Of a stretch of 64,000 nucleotides of DNA, positions 61,874 through 64,000 are shown piece by piece. Numbering within the stretch: the stretch's first letter is position 1; every line of letters starts with the position of its first letter. The notes below the pieces were generated by a model, which saw nothing but the letters and a program-made list of their open reading frames with translations, searched no databases and was not told the DNA's origin. The translations under genes were made by a program, and so were the position numbers. Origin of the DNA: Marinifilum sp965230805 (GTDB taxonomy: Bacteria > Bacteroidota > Bacteroidia > Bacteroidales > Marinifilaceae); the NCBI RefSeq assembly GCF_965230805.1, contig NZ_OZ246019.1, positions 1,116,001-1,180,000 of the forward strand. The letters are read 5' to 3'.

Positions 61874-61911
61874 TTTCCTTCAGTTTTTAAAATTTAATTA
61901 CTCTAAATATA

Positions 61912-62430
61912 TTACTCTTTTTCTGAAAGTGTTTTCACAACACCAGCTAGGATATTCTTTCCTGATTCCAAAGAAGACACAACATTCTTGATTGGTGATT
62001 GAAGCAATGCAATGATATCTCCAATCAGTTCTTCTTTAGATTTAATGGTAGTAAGAGCTTCAAGCTCATTATCACCAATATAAAGCGATTCTTCAACGTA
62101 AGCCGCTTTCAGGATAGGTTTATCATGTTCCTTACGGAACTCTTTGATAAGCTTCGCAGGAAGGTTACCAGTTTCTGTAAGCATAAGGGAAGTAGCTCCC
62201 TTAAGTACATTACCCAGTCCTTCAAACTCACCTTCTGCCTTTTCTAAAGCGATTCTAAGAAGGCTGTTTTTTACAACAACCAACTTAATCTCCTTTTCAA
62301 AACATGCTCTACGAAGTGCTGAAGTATCTTCAGCATTCATTTCTGAGATGTCAGTAAGATAGAAGTGGTTTGACGCATTAATCTCTTCCGTCAAGCTATC
62401 AATAATCTGAATTTTTTGTTCCTTTTTCAT
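61912..62430 (-). CDS. rplJ: Ribosomal protein uL10
   Basis: A 172-residue protein, with FYLTDISEMNAEDTSALRRACFEKEIKLVVVKNSLLRIAL and the C-terminal stalk-binding helix (LLQSPIKNVVSSLESGKNILAGVVKTLSEKE). It anchors L12 dimers to the 23S rRNA. It lies between rplA and rplL. No leader regulatory fold was identified in the 29-bp gap before it. Confidence 0.97.
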   Translation of the reverse strand: MKKEQKIQIIDSLTEEINASNHFYLTDISEMNAEDTSALRRACFEKEIKLVVVKNSLLRIALEKAEGEFEGLGNVLKGATSLMLTETGNLPAKLIKEFRKEHDKPILKAAYVEESLYIGDNELEALTTIKSKEELIGDIIALLQSPIKNVVSSLESGKNILAGVVKTLSEKE

Positions 62431-62459
62431 GATTACTAAGATCTTGATTAAATTTTTAA

Positions 62460-63152
62460 TTAGTCAAGTGTTCTTGGATCAATTTGGATTCCAAGACTCA
62501 TTGTGCTTGACAGGTAAACACTCTTGATATAAGTTCCTTTTGCTGCAGATGGCTTCAATTTATTGATAATGCCAACAAATTCTTTAGCGTTATCCATGAT
62601 TTTATCTGCCTCGAAAGACACTTTACCAATTGATGAGTGAATGATACCGTACTTATCGACCTTAAAATCAATCTTACCAGCTTTCACTTCAGCAACTGCT
62701 TTAGCGATATCCATTGTTACTGTACCAGACTTAGGGTTTGGCATTAAACCACGTGGCCCTAAAACTCGTCCAAGTGCACCAACTTTCGCCATTACAGTAG
62801 GCATGGTGATGATTACGTCAACGTCAGTCCAACCTCCTTTGATTTTGGCAACATAGTCGTCAAGGCCAACGAAGTCAGCACCTGCAGCTTTTGCCTCTTC
62901 TTCCTTATCGGGAGTACAAAGAACCAAAACACGAACTTGTTTACCAGTACCGTGAGGAAGTGTAACAACACCACGTACCATTTGATTAGCTTTTCTCGGG
63001 TCAACTCCTAAGCGAACATCCATATCCACTGAGGCATCAAATTTGGTTGATGTAATCTCCTTAACCAATTTAGCTGCTTCGTCGATAGAATATAGCTTAT
63101 CAGTATCCACTTTTTCTGAAGCTAACTTTCTATTTTTCGTTAGTTTACCCAT
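62460..63152 (-). CDS. rplA: Ribosomal protein uL1
   Basis: A 230-residue protein with DASVDMDVRLGVDPRKANQMVRGVVTLPHGTGK, LGRVLGPRGLMPNPKSGTVT and VEFKVDKYGIIHSSIGKVSF-like segments, all typical of L1. It binds the L1 stalk of the large subunit and often represses its own operon. It starts 20 bp after rplK. Confidence 0.97.
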   Translation of the reverse strand: MGKLTKNRKLASEKVDTDKLYSIDEAAKLVKEITSTKFDASVDMDVRLGVDPRKANQMVRGVVTLPHGTGKQVRVLVLCTPDKEEEAKAAGADFVGLDDYVAKIKGGWTDVDVIITMPTVMAKVGALGRVLGPRGLMPNPKSGTVTMDIAKAVAEVKAGKIDFKVDKYGIIHSSIGKVSFEADKIMDNAKEFVGIINKLKPSAAKGTYIKSVYLSSTMSLGIQIDPRTLD

Positions 63153-63172
63153 TTTAATTGCAGTGTTTAAAA

Positions 63173-63616
63173 TTATTGATTAAGAGGATTATCACCAGTA
63201 ATTGTGACACCCATACTTCTTGCCGTACCAGCTACCATACTCATGGCACTTTCTACTTTAAAAGCATTCAAATCTTTCATTTTCCCCTCTGCGATCTCAC
63301 GAACTTGATCCCAAGTAATTGAACCCACCTTCTTACGGTTAGATTCAGGAGAACCTGATTTTAATTTTGCAGCCTCTAAAATTTGTACAGCAACAGGAGG
63401 AGTTTTTGTAATAAATTCAAAAGAACTATCAGAATAAACGGTAATCACAACCGGAATTACTTTTCCGGCCTGATCTTGAGTTCTTGCATTGAATTGCTTA
63501 CAAAAATCCATGATATTAACCCCTTTAGCACCCAACGCAGGTCCTACCGGGGGTGAAGGATTTGCAGCACCACCTTTGATCTGCAATTTGATTAATCCTG
63601 CAACTTCTTTAGCCAT
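63173..63616 (-). CDS. rplK: Ribosomal protein uL11
   Basis: A 147-residue protein opening KEVAGLIKLQIKGGAANPSPPVGPALGAKGVNIMDFCKQFNART, with the C-terminal rRNA-binding domain (GSITWDQVREIAEGKMKDLNA, ARSMGVTITG). It forms the GTPase-associated centre with L10/L12. It follows nusG by 25 bp. Confidence 0.97.
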   Translation of the reverse strand: MAKEVAGLIKLQIKGGAANPSPPVGPALGAKGVNIMDFCKQFNARTQDQAGKVIPVVITVYSDSSFEFITKTPPVAVQILEAAKLKSGSPESNRKKVGSITWDQVREIAEGKMKDLNAFKVESAMSMVAGTARSMGVTITGDNPLNQ

Positions 63617-63641
63617 AGCTTTATTTTTCTAAAGGATTTAA

Positions 63642-64000
63642 TTATTCTTTTTCTACCTGCATGAAACTTAATTCAAGAGGGGTCTTACGTCCGAAGATTT
63701 TAACCATTACTTTCAGTTTTTTCTTCTCAGCATTTACCTCTTCAATCACACCGGTAAAACCATTAAATGGTCCATCAGTCACTTTAACCATTTCGCCAAC
63801 ATAGTAAGGAATATTAATTTCCTCATCTTTGCCAGCCAGTTCATCGACTTTACCCAATATGCGGTTTACTTCTGACATACGCATAGGAGTAGGATCGCCG
63901 CCCTTGGTATCCCCCAGGAAGCCAATCACATTCGTAATATTACGAAGGATGTGAGGAATTTCTCCAACGAGTGCTGCTTCGATCAGAACATAGCCAGGCA
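63642..64000 (-). CDS. nusG: Transcription antitermination factor NusG (C-terminal part)
   Basis: The frame is open to the right edge of the window, giving about 118 C-terminal residues. It begins PGYVLIEAALVGEIPHILRN (the end of the NGN domain) and ends with the KOW domain VGEMVKVTDGPFNGFTGVIEEVNAEKKKLKVMVKIFGRKTPLEL. NusG binds RNA polymerase and links it to Rho or the ribosome. Its position before rplK is the standard bacterial order. The N-terminal part lies outside the window. Confidence 0.95.
   Translation of the reverse strand, partial: PGYVLIEAALVGEIPHILRNITNVIGFLGDTKGGDPTPMRMSEVNRILGKVDELAGKDEEINIPYYVGEMVKVTDGPFNGFTGVIEEVNAEKKKLKVMVKIFGRKTPLELSFMQVEKE

Overview
The window reads as chromosomal DNA of an anaerobic or facultative Bacteroidota bacterium. 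Support: two promoter-like boxes of the TTTG/TAnnTTTG type, DUF4270 and DUF3467 proteins, a geranylgeranylglycerol-phosphate transferase, S46 dipeptidyl-peptidase, outer-membrane beta-barrel receptors, almost no Shine-Dalgarno sequences, and about 65% A+T. Genus-level placement (a marine Marinifilum/Labilibaculum-like lineage) is only an impression. Most genes are on the minus strand.

Layout. 1-6.6 kb: a 2-oxoacid:ferredoxin oxidoreductase (VorB partial, ferredoxin subunit), an aminotransferase, a flavodoxin, a small membrane protein and an ADP-forming acyl-CoA synthetase; together they suit amino-acid fermentation to organic acids with ATP and reduced ferredoxin. 7-11.1 kb: the [FeFe]-hydrogenase maturases HydE (+) and HydG (-), separated by a decayed IS982-type element, related miniature elements and a degenerate ~41-bp array. 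11.3-15.4 kb: an outer-membrane protein, a DUF4270 lipoprotein and a kelch lipoprotein. 15.8-24.3 kb: a ten-gene minus-strand hydrogenase operon, in transcription order DRTGG protein, anti-sigma-type ATPase, HydA-like sensory protein, DRTGG protein, PHP protein, GHKL ATPase, thioredoxin-like ferredoxin, HydB, HydA, HydC. 24.6-30 kb: a universal stress protein, decayed coding sequence, an HU-like/DUF4469 protein, a 23-bp tandem array, a complete 269-bp miniature element and a frameshifted DPP11-type peptidase. 30-35.3 kb: Maf, UbiA-type prenyltransferase, KdsC-type phosphatase, DUF2520 protein, an unknown protein and a porin. 35.9-39.7 kb: etfB-etfA-acyl-CoA dehydrogenase. 40.2-41.7 kb: CstA-type transporter.

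41.7-52.4 kb is the most interesting part: an apparent radical-SAM RiPP locus. It has a short HlyD-like protein, a C39-peptidase ABC transporter, an outer-membrane beta-barrel receptor, a SPASM radical-SAM maturase, a 61-aa Cys-containing precursor with an LSEIKGG leader, a one-domain LytTR regulator, an indel-free 21-bp-period array (16 units) just upstream of the LytTR gene, an unknown protein, a second 44-aa peptide with an LSKIKGG leader, and a divergent histidine kinase/response regulator pair. 52.7-64 kb: DUF3467 protein and the rpoC-rpoB-rplL-rplJ-rplA-rplK-nusG block.

Several intergenic spacers inside operons are made of degenerate 7-bp words whose sequence differs from locus to locus. 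No tRNA, rRNA or CRISPR array was seen.
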